64,000 nucleotides of DNA from Numida meleagris (lineage: Eukaryota; Chordata; Aves; Galliformes; Numididae): the NCBI RefSeq assembly GCF_002078875.1, contig NC_034412.1, positions 35,175,530 to 35,239,529 of the forward strand. Reading direction: 5' to 3'. The position numbers were made by a program, and so were the translations under genes. Below are positions 13,507 through 26,800 of this stretch, piece by piece. The notes under the pieces were generated by a model. The model had not been told where the DNA came from. It did no database searches and was given only the letters and a program-made list of their open reading frames with translations. The stretch's first letter is position 1. Every line of letters starts with the position of its first letter.

Positions 13507-13512
13507 TATATA
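13507..13512 (+). promoter_or_regulatory. LTR TATA box
   Basis: TATATA lies 30 bp upstream of the predicted R start at 13537, the expected core-promoter spacing. It supports the plus orientation of the alpharetrovirus-like LTR. Confidence 0.65.
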
Positions 13513-13529
13513 GTTCTGTAACTTTTACC

Positions 13530-13535
13530 AATAAA
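13530..13535 (+). terminator. LTR poly(A) signal AATAAA
   Basis: AATAAA sits immediately upstream of the R-like segment, as in avian leukosis/sarcoma LTRs, where the signal lies at the U3-R border. In a solo LTR it could end rightward transcripts that enter from the left. Confidence 0.6.
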
Positions 13536-13654
13536 CGCCATTTTGCTGTTCATCATATTGGTGCCTGTATGCAGTATTTGGCCCGGACCAGACTTTCGGT
13601 CTCAGCGTGCGAGGATGAAATACAGAGGGTTGCCTGCATTTGGTTACACCATGG

Positions 13655-16600
13655 CCTGTCCAATGGGGAAAGAAGCAGAATATTTTATGGGAAAAGAAGG
13701 CATTTGAATCAAGTTGGAGGACTACAGAGTGTCTCTCTGAGAATTTTGCCATTTCATAACAGTGAAAAGAGGATATGATTAAGCATTTGATGATTGGTTG
13801 AGTAAGCAAGCAAGCATAAAAGCAGAGCTGAAGTGTAAGAGCAGGAAGTGATTTGTATCACTTCTAACTTTCCTGAGAACCCAGTTGCAGTGTAAAGCAT
13901 ATATTCAGGATGGGTTTGGCCTGCCCTCCAAAGGCTTATGGTCTCAGCACACAGTTTCTGCTTCCTACACAGATGTTATTTCCTTCTTTCTTCAGTATCA
14001 AGAAGATGATTCAAAGCTGAAGCTACTGCAATTATTGGTACACATGAGCAGCAAATGGGTCATAGAGAACATCCCAGACAAACATGTGCATGTAAAGGAA
14101 CATTTGCAACCTAGCATTTTTGTCATAAGCTGGGCAAGAACAAGCTGAAGGCTTGCAGACAAGTTTCAGTCTGAGTGTATCTTTGGTGATATTTGAAACT
14201 TTAGATCTGGTTCAAATTGTCAAACAAAATATATATTGTCGAAAACACATTTAATCCTGACATTTTTTTTTCACCAGAAAACTGTACTAAAGAAAAAGAT
14301 TTTTAATATGTATTTTCCAAATTGTTTATGACTTTTCAACAGATGAAATCATGTTATGTCACTGAAATTCAAATGCCTTAATCAAAAACCTGGAAACACA
14401 CATATATAGTGACCACCCATCATTCAAATTTGTCAAAGGAAATAAAGATTACGTTTTAGTATTTTGTCACCTAACTCCATTCAGAATAACTTCTGGTCAT
14501 TCAAATCTTCAGTGTGACAGAATATGCTTCAAGATTCACTGAAATCAGTGGATCTGTTCTAAACCATTTTAATGAGGCTTCCACCAGATCTCATGTACTA
14601 CAAAATTATTAGATGCATTTGTTTCTCAAACCTAAAAAGCACTATTTTTTTCTTTTTGAAGCAGACAGAAGAATTCACTTGCTGCCATGGACAACTCAAA
14701 GCATAATCTAATTTCATTTGTTCCTTGACTGAAGTTCTCTTTTCGTTCTTTATACGTTGTACACCTTGCAAGTACAGCCCTTGTAGACGTAATTACAAAT
14801 TCCTTGACTTGTTCCTTTTATATTTATAAAACCATAATTTTTGCATTGCACGTATATGGACCTAGTTCAATTTCTTAATATTAACAACTTTTGATTTTTT
14901 TTTTTAAATAGTTCGATATTCTTCAATTCCTTCTGCTTACAGAACAAACCTGACTTTCAGTGATGCTCCGTAAAAAAGATAATTACATCAACATAAAAGC
15001 AGGAAAAAGCTCAGTCAGCTCCCATGATCCCTGAATGGCTAATTTCTGTTGTAGTAATGGTACTGACCTGGCTGCAACTGTGTATCAAGGTACCTGCACT
15101 CTGAAAAACTGAGCTGTAAACTGACTATCACATAAAGAAGAAAATGTTTATGCTTATTTACTTCCTCTAAGGAACTAGCCCAACACGTTGTCTAAAAAGT
15201 TCACTTCATTCTGCATTGTTGAAAGACAATCTCAGTGTAAATTAACTATTTTTTGTTGGTTTTGTTCATTGCTTGATATTTTTTTATGAGCAACCTTATG
15301 AGGTTTTTTTTTGGGTGCTGAATTTCTTTATACCTCATTCAACTAAATTCTTGCTAAGTATCTCTGTTCCATCTGATGAGAACTTCAGAGGAGTTGAGAG
15401 AGTAGTAAAGACAAGGTCACAAGTTTATGCACTGATTTTTTTTTTTTTTAAGATAACTGACTTCTAAAAATTAATACATCTCAAATATGATAACTAAGGG
15501 AAATAAAGAAAATTTCTTGAATAATACCAGCTTCTCTTGATTTCTATTTCACATGTAGTTGTAATGCTGTCTGATACAGTATGTTGAACATAATACTACT
15601 GACTTCGTACAGTATTTATGTAGTATTTTATAGAGAATTCATGTAATGTTTAAACTATAAGTTGCCTAGTGTCATGAGAATAGAGAGGGTTCTTTAGAAG
15701 TGAAAGTTAAAAGGGCAGTATGTTATGCTCCAGACTAATCTTTATTTTTACCATGTCAGTGCAGGTCTTGAAATTCTCATACTTTCCATCCCCTCTTCTT
15801 AGAATTATTCCTTCCTGTGAGTTTCTGAGTTCTGCTGTGTTTTATCTTTTGAAATATCCTTTTTTTTTTACAAAATTGTGTGTCACAGAATTTGCCTCAG
15901 ACAGATAAATGTATTTTCAGAGCTTAATTAATAATAGAATAAGAATAACAACTATAAAGATCTCAGCAAGACAGATACTCTACCAGAACTGCCATTCAGA
16001 AACCTGCTCTAATGCTTTGCAAATCATCTTTTCCTTTACTTTTCATAAAAGTAAAAGCCATGATACCTGGAGGATATGAAAACTCTGACTGGAGTTTGAC
16101 TTGCAGAAGCCCTTGAGTTGAATGGCACAAGTCCTACTTCAAGTCATTCATTAGAAGAGCTCAGTTTTTATCTACACTGGACAGATTCTCCCCTAGCACA
16201 ACCACTACACAGATCTTTTAAATGCTAAATGGGGTTGCTGCTGTTTTTTAACTTAACATGAAATTCACAACTCTCCCACGTGAAGCCATGATAAAATAAT
16301 TATTGCCTTGATCAACTTTTTTTTTTTCTGACTAGAAGGAACAAATGTTACACTTTTTAACAGAAATTCTCTCTCTCTCTTTTACTTATTTATCTATTCA
16401 ACGTATTCTTCCCAGTGAAATAATAGCTTTTTTGTCCTGAGTTCTATACAGGAAATATGAGGAACTTAGGCTAGTTAATGTTTTGTCCTTGTCACGTCCA
16501 TGTTCATGCTGTCTCAGTACTGTGACCCACACAGCCAGTCAATATCAGTCCCTCCATCTCCAAAATACTAATTTCAGAAGCCAAGGAGCAACCTATGTAA

Positions 16601-18314
16601 CATGCCTAAAAGATACCTCTCCTGTCTGCAAGTGTTTTTTTTTTTTTTTTTTCCCCCAAACTTGATTTTCCAGAGTTGCATGGCCAGCAGTGGAAAGCTG
16701 GTCTGAACATGCAAGGACAAGCTCATAACACTTGAAGAAAATTCTCAGATACCAAATCTGCAAAAATAAAATGAACAGCAGCTTAAACTGCCAGGTATAT
16801 GCAGAACCAGGTAAAAGGCAAAATCCTAGCACCAAGTCTTAATTACAGTACTATGAGCTGTAAGTCAAGTATCCTGAAGATTGTACAGGAAGCACTGTGG
16901 CATTGCTATATTTCCTAGATGGCACAGAAGTTTAATAGTAATTAAAAAAAGTTAACAAACAGATGATAAGCCCCAGTCGTATCAAAGGGCTATTGGCCCT
17001 GTAATGTTTTCTCATAAAGAAAGAGGGCTTTTTTTTTTTTTTTTTTGGTCTGGTCATTCTTTTCCCCACTCTCTTTATTTTCAAATTAAGCAGATGCTAA
17101 TACAACTGCATCACACAATCTCAGACCTCCTGTCCCATTATTCACAATTGGTGAATTGGTGGCAAACAATTCCAAGAAAAACTTCTACTCCAAAACATGG
17201 CTAAAGGACTACTGGCACCCTCGTGTCATTTGTGTGAGGCTTCTTCCCTTTTGAGTGGTCTCAACTTCTAGCTTCCTACCTTCTCAGTTAAAATTCTAAC
17301 TTGAGCAGTCATTGCTACTTTTCTGGCACAGTGGTCTGTGGAGCCAGTGAACCATTATGTAGTGACCTACATAGAAAACCTGCAGAGCCAGCACAAGGAC
17401 ACAGTCTCAGTGCTCTGAGACGCCTGTGTCAGTTCTTATAAAGGAATTCTTGGTGGCACCACTTCACATGGAGTCAGTGTTTTGCAGAAGTAAAGGTGCA
17501 CATATCATACAGACCCGGAAAAATCTCCGTCGAGAATTATTATTCAGTTTTGCTTACCTTAACTGAAAATCCTGTCTTGCTGACCTGCTGGCACCTACAT
17601 AGAGAACAAATATAGGGTAAGACCTCATTCAGCCACCCCTGTTCAGAATCAGGTATGCATAAGATCATAGGGAAGAGCAAGCTTCCACTGACAGTTACAA
17701 AAAACTAAAATGATTCTTCAGTGAACCTTTTCGCTTCTTGGAAGGGACACAACTTGAAAGGAATGCTAGTGCACGCTATTCTCTTCTGAGGAAGTTATGT
17801 GTGAGACACCCCTTTTCCAGCTGTCAGCTTCTCATGTGCCAGAGGCAGTACCACATATAGAGGAAGAACAGGCTGCACATTGTGTGGGGGGATATGGGCA
17901 GTCTTCTTTGCTTTCATTAAGAAAATGTATCTCTCTTTAGAATCTTTATCAGACTTGAGGAAAATTCAAAAATATTTTGCTGTGCCTTCAACAAGGTGTT
18001 TGTACTGAAATACTCCTTTTCTCTGTACTGATGGTTCTCCTAAGAAAATACTACATGAAATTGAAAAAACAAAATCTTGAAAACATACACTAAGCCCTGA
18101 AGCACATTACAAACTAAAAGGAAAATGTGTATTCAAGATAGCTTTACTGAGTGTCCACCTTACCTATTAATTCACTTTAGCCAATTCTTGTTTTACTCTG
18201 AGAGGCAAACAACAGAAATTTTTGTGCACTGGTGAGTCACACCCTCTCTTGGAACGCCTTTGTGAAATCATGCAGTGAAAAGAGGTTTTCGTAAAATAAA
18301 AATATTTTATGTAT
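13655..18314. other. Intergenic, no gene seen
   Basis: AT-rich non-coding DNA. It contains two 18-base poly-T runs (16635-16652 and 17029-17046). A small hairpin lies at 13845-13864, with arms GAAGTGAT and ATCACTTC and loop TTGT. No reading frame with recognisable similarity. Confidence 0.6.
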
Positions 18315-18316
18315 TA

Positions 18317-18888
18317 CCATAGGTCAATCTGAAACTAATGCCTCTTATTTATTTCCGTGGAAATTACAACAGTTACAAAACAGATACAATAACACTATTT
18401 AATAAAGCAAATTCTCAGCTACAAAAAAGAAAACTATTTTTCAACATAGTCACCTCCATTAGTTACGTGCTTTTGCCAGTGATGAACAAGAACCTGCATG
18501 CTGTGCTTATAAAAATCTGCATGGCCATCTGAAACGTGGCTTGTTTTTCATGTTGCCATTGCCACTGTTGAAACATCCCACCCACCGCCTCACTGTGACA
18601 GCATCCACTGTTTGGTCTCCATAAATGTTCGGCAAGTGTTGATGAATGTCAGTGGGTGCCATTTCTTCCACACGGAGGAATTCAGTAACACTTCTGCTTT
18701 ATACACACTTCCATGTTTGATGCCATTCTGTCAGAATGCCCCTCTGCTGCCACCTGTTGGCTGGAAACAACATATAATGGAATATTGGTGGGAAGGTTCA
18801 GCCTCTACTGCCATGCCTCCAACATCCACCTCTGATGCTGTGGGCCAACATAATAAAATAGGAGGCATTACATTCGGAGCAGTCCTCA
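18317..18888 (-). mobile_element. Internally deleted Galluhop-type mariner transposon
   Basis: The ends are imperfect inverted repeats sharing the block TAATGCCTC(C/T)TATTT. The element is flanked by TA (18315-18316 and 18889-18890), the mariner target duplication. Read on the minus strand, a start near 18722 opens a transposase N-terminus. It breaks almost at once: a short deletion in the stretch upstream of ACTGAATTC shifts the frame. N-terminal helix-turn-helix coding resemblance continues to about 18522. The sequence then jumps to the transposase C-terminus (HHWQKH, then GGDYVEK and a stop). About half of the 1.2-1.3 kb consensus is missing, including the catalytic DDD region, so the copy cannot be autonomous. 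The Galluhop name comes from my memory of the chicken consensus. Confidence 0.87.
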
Positions 18889-18890
18889 TA

Positions 18891-20593
18891 AAGTTTCAGG
18901 ACATCTACACGGAATTCTTTATAAAATCAGTGTAGCGTCAGAGAAAGTCAGATTTAGTTACAGAGATGTAACAGAACCTGGTACTATACAACTTGGTACA
19001 CCTAAGGGTACCAAGCAGGCAGAAAACAGTTGTCTGAGGTACGCAAATTCAAGTTTCTGTTAATCAGCAAGGCAAAATGCAGCATTTTTCACATAATTTT
19101 CACTAGAAATTGTAATCGACTAAGGTTTCCCTAGTGAAGGGATCATGTGTTCTTATTTCTACTACAACAGTAGCTTTTGTAGCACATGTTACATTGATTT
19201 TATTTCTGAGAAGATATGATAGCTTTGAAATAACATTTTATTGTACTGATATTGGAGATAACGTGTAAATGAATGGACAATGCTTTGTCAGTGAGCCAAG
19301 GGTGAATGACTTATTAGTCTTACTAGGATCCAGAGAAAATTTGATATAATGTGTTAGGTAATGCTTTTTTGGAACACGTCTACTGATATTTTTTCACTCA
19401 TATTGTTGTCAAAAAAAGGAAAAGAAAATTCTAAGCAGTGAAAATTAGATTTACTGGCTTAGCAAGTTTTTTTGTGAAAACATACTTTTGCCATGAGTTT
19501 CAAAATTATCCATCTGGTAAGCTGTAATAATCAAATGGATTATTTTCACAGAGAAAGATAAATGGTAGCATTCACAGAGCAATTAATATAATAGATTTTT
19601 TTAACAGTAATTCAAATAATCCAAACTGCCATCACAGAATTTGCTGCAGTAAAAAGACAAAAGGGTAAAATGAATGTGTTTTAAATAGAATAAGATTAGG
19701 GAATAAATTTACAAACTTGATTGAAAAGCAACTGAAGCATTCATAGTCAGTGGTTAGCCTAAGATTTTACATGAAGCTTTTTTCTTTTAACTTTGTTTTT
19801 GAGCATAAATATCACAGCTCTTCAACTGATTAATTTTCATTTTATGATCAAAAGCTGCACCTTTGCATGACTGTCACAGTTCTTTTGTCCCATCAGTTGC
19901 AGACATAGCATTAAACAATGTTTCAACTGTCATTAGACAGTTTGCCTTCAGAAATATAAATCTCTCTAGAATACAACACATTTTTCTGTCAAGTGCCAAA
20001 CTCTTTGAGACATGATAGAGAAATGCCAATTTTAAAAGCTAAATTCTAATTAATCCAGACCTCTGTTTTCACTGTGACAATAGATTTTTATTGGCATTGC
20101 TAACTATATGAGGAAGTTCCACTGTATAACCAGCGGTGCAGTCAGTGCAAACTGCACAAGAGAGCTCTTGCTTCAAATCAAATAAAGCCTGAGGACAATG
20201 CCAGATGGTCAGGCCTAATCCCTTCACATGTCAGTGAATTACATACTACAGAAACGACCCGTAACAAGTCTACATGTTCTAGTTAAAGCAAGAATGTTTG
20301 TCCTTGAAGAGGAGGACTTGTCATGGTATCAGTAGAGAATGGGAAAGATGATATTCAAAAGCCTTATAAGATTAGGAATTTGGGATAAACTAAGATAATC
20401 TCATAAATGGTATTGTAATTAAAAAAAAAAAAGTGGATTAAAGCATTTCTAAAGGTGCCTGGCAGTTTGAAGTCTGGAAAAACAAAATGAAAAAAATAAC
20501 ATCTTAGTTCTGGCATTCAAGATTAATGCGATTGCATTAGTAAGGCATACTGACAAAGGCATTTGAGAGGGACCTCTGTAAAGTCTCTGTCCC
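18891..20593. other. Intergenic; candidate conserved non-coding segment
   Basis: There is no coding signal. The part from about 19560 to 20160 is rich in homeodomain-like TAAT, octamer-like TTTGCAT and SOX-like AACAATG words and has no repeat similarity. This gives it the texture of a conserved enhancer. That is an impression from composition, not an alignment. Confidence 0.4.
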
Positions 20594-20834
20594 TCATAGA
20601 ATCCTTGGAAGGAACCTCTGAAGGCCATCTAGTCCAACTCCCCTGCAATGAACAGGGACACCACAGCTAGATCAGGTTGCCCAGGGCCTGATCCAGCCTT
20701 GCTTTGAAAGTCTCCAGGGATGGGGCATCAACCACACCACTGGGCAGCCTGTTCCAGTGCCTCACCGCCCACACTGTAAAAGATTTTTCCTTATATCTAA
20801 TCTCAATCTACCCTCTTTGAGCTTGAAACCATTA
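20594..20834 (-). repeat. CR1 LINE 3' fragment, minus strand
   Basis: The plus strand begins TCATAGAATC, the reversed 3' end of CR1. It then shows the reversed 3' UTR (CCATCTAGTCCAACTCCCCT) and the reversed ORF2 tail (GGGATGGGGCATCAACC, GGCAGCCTGTTCCAGTGCCT). The 5' end, near 20834, is ragged as in most truncated CR1 copies. It looks like one of the younger CR1-B/F groups. No target duplication is visible, which is normal for CR1. Confidence 0.93.
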
Positions 20835-23800
20835 GCAAATCTCCCAGCCTGCATGCCCTACTCAGTATGCTGTCTACAACTCTGAGTCATCTTGAATGTT
20901 TCAAACTGAAAAAAATAAATGCCAGAAAACAAATTAAGCATGAGAGGAAGAAGGATTTCTTCAGGTACCTGACAAATCCCCAAACGTGGCAATTAATAGT
21001 AGTTGTTATTTCAACATTGAAACAGAAGAGTTTCATCCATGTGCAAGACCTGCAAATAAAGGGAATGAGCACAGCTACTCAGACTCTCCATGTGTACCAA
21101 TACAATCTTTTCAATATGGGGAATAAAATTGTCTAAGAGATTCCAACAGCCAGCAAGAACACTGCTTTATTCCACAGCCCCAGGATACTGCTGTGCTTAC
21201 GCTGGGATCTAGAAGCCAATCCTTCTCCCTTGCTCTGCTGTAATGTATCTCATATCTGCATATTCAAATACACCTACGTGCAATACAAGTTTATTCAATC
21301 TTGTTGACAGGTTTACTGAGAAAGAAAACATACTGAATTTTCCCATAGCCGTTCATATCCAGAACTGACACCAGAACTGAATATCATGTTTTAGAAGTAA
21401 GTGTAAGCTGTGCATACAGACAATGCATTTCTATGCTTCCTGCATGTAAGTTTCTTCTGCATTCATTCCATAGTTGCAACTTATGTTCTGCCAGAGGACT
21501 GCATAGAAAGCAAGCATTGAGGTGGTTGTCTCACGTGTAAAAAACCCAAACACTAACCAAACCAAACCAAGCGTTTCCTCACAGCCTTTCGCTGTATAAC
21601 ACTGCAGGTTTGTAAGCTGATTCTAGTAACTCAAGTGCCACATTCTTGTTCAGATGAGCACATCTCAGGTCTATGACTTCAGAATAATATAAGCCAGAGA
21701 AAGCAAGTAACAAGCTGAAGCATGATTCAAATATGTGTAAAGCATGCCTGTAAGCATCAATCCACTTCTTATTACCAGATGCCTTACCAAGCCAGTACAT
21801 CTGATTTTAAGTTATGGGATACTATCTTCTTTAGAGCACTTATGAGTCCAAGTATCACTGCACTGGAAAATTTGAACTTTATTCAGCTATATGTTAACTC
21901 AAATCAGTCAATTTCTAGGATGTTTGTTTTCAAGGAGACAACGTGTGGAACTGGAATGAATGGAAAGGATGCTAAGTACTTGGGTAGGTATTTGGCAGTG
22001 AATGTGTTAAACATTCCATATGTAAACCTGAAGGGCTTGTAATATTTTCCTAACAGGAATTTCTCTGATTTAGAATCTAGCCCATGTACTGATACACCAT
22101 TTAATATGTTATTATCTGAGATCTTCTTCAACTCAAGAGCTTTCATCTTAAAATTCCTCTAAGAGTAACTGAAGGGTCATACCAATGGGAACAGTGGCAC
22201 AGAAAAGCTACCTAATATACATAGATGTACAGACAACCACGCAGGGCTTGTAGGTTAATATATACGGTGGGCCGCAGCAGCTGGCCATATTAACAGAGGA
22301 AAGAAAACAAGAAAATTAAGGTGCAGTCTGTACAGCACACCACAAGTGGGTAAGTTACCTATGGAGGGTAATACTGTTTTGCAGTTTCCTTCTGCCTTTG
22401 GAGACAAGGCATTGGAAAGGACTATTCCTTTTAGCTCTGTTAGAGCAACACTGAATAGCTTGTCTGAGCTGTATAACAGTCCTTTTGTCACAACTCCTTA
22501 CTAATAACTCGCCTTCCAAAAATACATTGCTTATTCCATTCTTTGTCAGATGTAATTGATGCAAATTCAGTTTTATATCGAAGTATTCGTTGTGCATACT
22601 TCATGACATCTCAGTTTGACAGCATACAATTAAGAGACAAATGCTGTGGTGTAAAAAGGAATAGTGATGACAAGCATCCACAACTTTTGTGTAAACCTTG
22701 CATTTCAGAAGAATTGAAAGATTTCTTCCTTCACCTTCCTCCTGGCAAACAAGAGTCGGAGCCAGGTAGCAGTCAGAGTCTCTGTCATTACTTGTCAAGC
22801 AACGGTGAATGAACACAAGGGCACAGGAATGCTTTGCTGCACGCACCTAACTCCCGCTATGATGGTCAGTACGGAGAATCCATTTGTGCTTGACTGTAGC
22901 TTCTGCACTGTTCAGTGTATTGGGGGCATGTTCCTTGCATAGCATCTGGCCCTCCTTTCAGGTCAGCAATTATCTCACTGGCCTGTCCTTACTTTTTCTA
23001 GGTCTGTTCCTAATCTCTCTGTAGCTATTTCCGTCCCATGATTTCAGACCTTAATCTTTTTCTAACACCTACATTTGGTTTTAAATTGATCCACTTGGCA
23101 ACTGCCATCTCTTGAAGAATTCTCACCTGCAGTGCCTACAGCCTTCTCATGTCTATTTTATTTTAGGCAGCAACTTCCATTCCAGAGAGTAATACTATTA
23201 GTGCACTGTCTGGATAAAGTTTCACAGGCATCAAATACAGTGTTTTATTACACTGTAATTTTGTCAGTTTTTCTGCAGCAGTTAATCACCAAGTTACCTC
23301 TCTTTTTAATCTCAGCATTGGCTTAACCATCAGAGCTTATAATGCTCCTTGGGTGAAACCATGGATCTTACTTATTCCGCTACTTCTTGGATGAAGTATT
23401 CTAATATTCTATTTTATTTTTTTTTCCTAGGTACAACCACTTGGTCTTCTTGACACTTATAGTAAGTAAAATAATGCAATTACATGAATCTACTCTCCAA
23501 GTTGAATGGAACTTCCTAGTTATCACAATCAATAAAATGTATCCTGCAGTTATATTCAGGAAATTCCTGCTTTGATAAGTGCACTAGAGTGCCAGAAAGA
23601 ACAGAGTGAAAGCTGAGTTCCTAGCTGGTGGGAGGATATGCCGTGAGGGGGTGAGAATGCAGTACTACACTGAGTTGCTTTTTTTTTTTTTTTTTTTAGC
23701 AAGAGAGACACTTTTCCAACAAATTCATAGTAACTTCCATCACTTTTTTTTCGTAGTATTCATACTGAGTTATAAAGATGGATCCTGTACTGCTTGCATC

Positions 23801-26800
23801 AGCAGAAATACACTTTCTGCAGTTGGTTCAAATGTTGTTGGCCTTCATCAGGTGGAGATAATGTGGGCTTCTGATTTCCTCAGAGGAAGGAATAGGTTTT
23901 GAGGAGCAAGATTAAAAACAAATACACGGGCAGGTACATAAAATCCAATACTTAGCTAATATTTATCTAACTGAGCTTTAACAGTTCAGCTATTGAATTC
24001 CTCCCTGCTTTTAACTTTCTTCTGCACATGGAGCAGCAGTGACAGCTGTTCTGGTCATCTAGCTGCACCTCACAAAAGAGCTTGCTTTTTGTCAAAAATA
24101 GCAATTTCTTCAGTATTCATAGGAAGTCACTAACTACTTGCATCACTGACCAACAAAACATTTGTATACAATCTAACTTTTTGCATAATATTTTAAGATC
24201 TTGGTTTCCTTGCTGTCTCCTTCAGTCTGTTGAGAAGCAGCTTCCCAGCATCAGCTTTGGTGGATGAAACCTTTTCATTTCTTCACAGATTTATACAATT
24301 TTCACACTTGTGTTTTGGCTTATTTCTACTTCCTCAGGAATGCTCTGTGCTCCCAACTTGTGTGCTTTCTTCTTATCTGTTTCTCCCTCCCAATTGCTTC
24401 CTCCTCTATATTTTATGTTGGACAGCACATATTTGTAACAATGCATAAGTTGAGGGCAATGATCTAGGTTTCAATGAGCCAGTCCTGAAAACAGTTGTGC
24501 AGCTGGTGATTAAGCAGACATGACCCTCATGGTGCAGGGAGGCACTAAGGCTAGGTGAGACATCCTTATACAGAGCGGAGGGTGGAAGCAGAATGAGGAC
24601 TTGGAATCTCCTGACTGACTGCTGCCTGCTTGCTCTGACAAGCCACACTGCTTTCCAGCTATACCGGATTACCCTAGGGAGATGGAATGGCAGTGCTAAA
24701 CCACGTACAGTCGAATTAACCATGGGCCAATTACCCTCAAGTGCTGAGCCTTCCAGTACAGCACTCCTTATCAACATCAGTGCTCAAGTTAGCAGGTTCC
24801 CAGGAGGGCAATGGAGACAGATCTCTTAGCATGCTATTCTCTATAAAATAAAGGGGCATGGTGAGTGGGGAGTTGGTGCACTCTGAGTACCTCACGTCCC
24901 CAGACAAGGAAAAAAAAAACACGGACAAAGTTAATGTGAAAAGGAGCCTAACAGAGAGCAGTGTTCTTAAAGTCATTTTGACACTCGCAGATACAAGCAT
25001 AATACATGCTGTCAGTACAGTCATTTCTAGCCGATAGCTTCAAACATAGTTTATAGGAGAGACTGTAATTCCATTTCACATCCAGAGTTTTCTCTCTCAG
25101 TGATGCAAAATGGGCAACTAATTAGATTGTCATTTTTCAAATCAGAATGCATTTACTAGGCAATTGCTTCATTAAGTGAAATATCACACATTAAAAAAAA
25201 GAGAGAATTAGTCTTTCTTAATATGAAGTAATTTGTTGAACGCTTGTTTTCCAAAGAGAAAAAAAACCTTAAGACTAGATTAAATCAAACAATATTTTGA
25301 TTTGTAATGTTAAGATGTTGAATGCTCTCACAGAGGACTTGGAAAAAGAACTGATCATTTGCGAGCAACGATTCAAATGGCAGAAGGAATGCACACACAA
25401 TGGAAAATACAAAACAGATCCTGTTGCTCCTGGCTGCATGCGTTCATGCTGCAGACTGGAAAACCACAGCTAGCTTTTAATATGCTCTCTTGAGTCACTT
25501 TGGTGGCTACCATATCCAGGGTAGACTTCTGCTCCTGTAGTCCACTGTATGAAATACAGTTGCAAACTGACAGGTTGGTCTCTGAGAAAGATGATCCTAT
25601 ATTAAATAATTTGATACCGAGTTACTTGGAAAATTGGGTAATGGAGCAAAAGGATCAGAAGAAAAGATAAAAAGTGTTTTCCTCCCACCACAGAAAACCC
25701 TCAAAACTTACCTTTTGTACGTGGTAGTAGAATAGAAAAGAACTTGCATACCCAAGTTCTTCAGTCTACATTGGAGAAGGGCTGTCTTCTCCTTCAGCAT
25801 TCAGCTGATCTGGTAGATAAGATCCTGAAATTATCTGGTAGGGTCACCTTTAGACTTTGTGAATTCCTTAATTCAGTATACAGTTTCAAACATTAAGCAA
25901 CTGAGATAAACATGTCAGTTACAGGCAGATCCTGAGATGTTCTAGACTGTCTTCCGGGGAAAGTAAAGGATTGGCATTCCAAAAAGCTCAGAAAAAAACT
26001 GATCTTGAAATTCAGACTATTGAAAAATACACTCATTTACTAGCATCTTTGAAGACTTGGTAGATTTCCTGGTTTATATTCAACTCATAGAAGTATGTGC
26101 TATTTGAATCAGAAAACAGCATGAGAGTTTGTTCAAGATTTGTTATGCAGAAAATCTACTACAAGCACAATATTATTTATCTCTCCAGCACCATTTCCAG
26201 GGATACTTGCAAACAAATGTCCTGATTAATCTGTAGTGAACTCTATACACAATTTAAAAGGGAGAGTAACCTGAAAGATTCCTAATCATTTTGGGGATAA
26301 CATTTGGATCAAACCCATGTTCAGGCATAATTAGGAGGAAAAGGCAAACTATCCTCCTGAAGAGCATTACATCCTCCCTTGTCTCTCATCATAAATCAAG
26401 AAAAGAGTTATCCAACTCTTACTTTAAGACTCTGTACCCAGGGGTAGTTACAAATATGTCAAAAGGTAAGTATGCTTGACAGAAACAGAGCTTCAGGAAA
26501 GGCAGTCAGCTGTATCCTGACATATGTCAGATCCCTTATAAAACTTTAGGGTATACCAGTTCCCTGCATTAATTACCTGCAATGGACATTGTTTCCCATC
26601 TGCTTCTCAGAGGTTCCAGCCTCCTTCCCTATCACTCCCTCCACAGATTTTTCTTCAAGCCAAATGAATGAAAACAGAAATAATTGTGCATGCTGTTATA
26701 TTGTTTCTGAGTATAAGGGTCTAAGAAGGAGCCAGAGTTTTCCTGTGAACAGAACAGCAGCTATAAAAAGGAAGAGGTGCTGAGAAGACACAGTTTGCCT

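Larger units (their letters stand above)
13249..13648 (+). mobile_element. Solo LTR, alpharetrovirus-like (avian endogenous retrovirus)
   Basis: The 400-bp element starts TGTTGTA and ends GGTTACA. It is flanked by CCATGG on both sides (13243-13248 and 13649-13654), a 6-bp target-site duplication as made by avian leukosis-type integrases. The order TATATA (13507-13512), AATAAA (13530-13535), then GCCATTTT starting at 13537 is the alpharetroviral promoter, poly(A) signal and start of R. The R-like segment GCCATTTTGCTGTTCATCAT closely resembles the start of R in Rous sarcoma/avian leukosis LTRs. U3 is therefore about 288 bp. No gag, pol or env sequence is attached, so this is a solo LTR. It could belong to an EAV-type family rather than ALVE. 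Confidence 0.9.

Noticed and set aside
18612..18935. 107-codon plus-strand open frame
   Set aside because: It is antisense to the mariner transposase remnant and runs past the transposon end.
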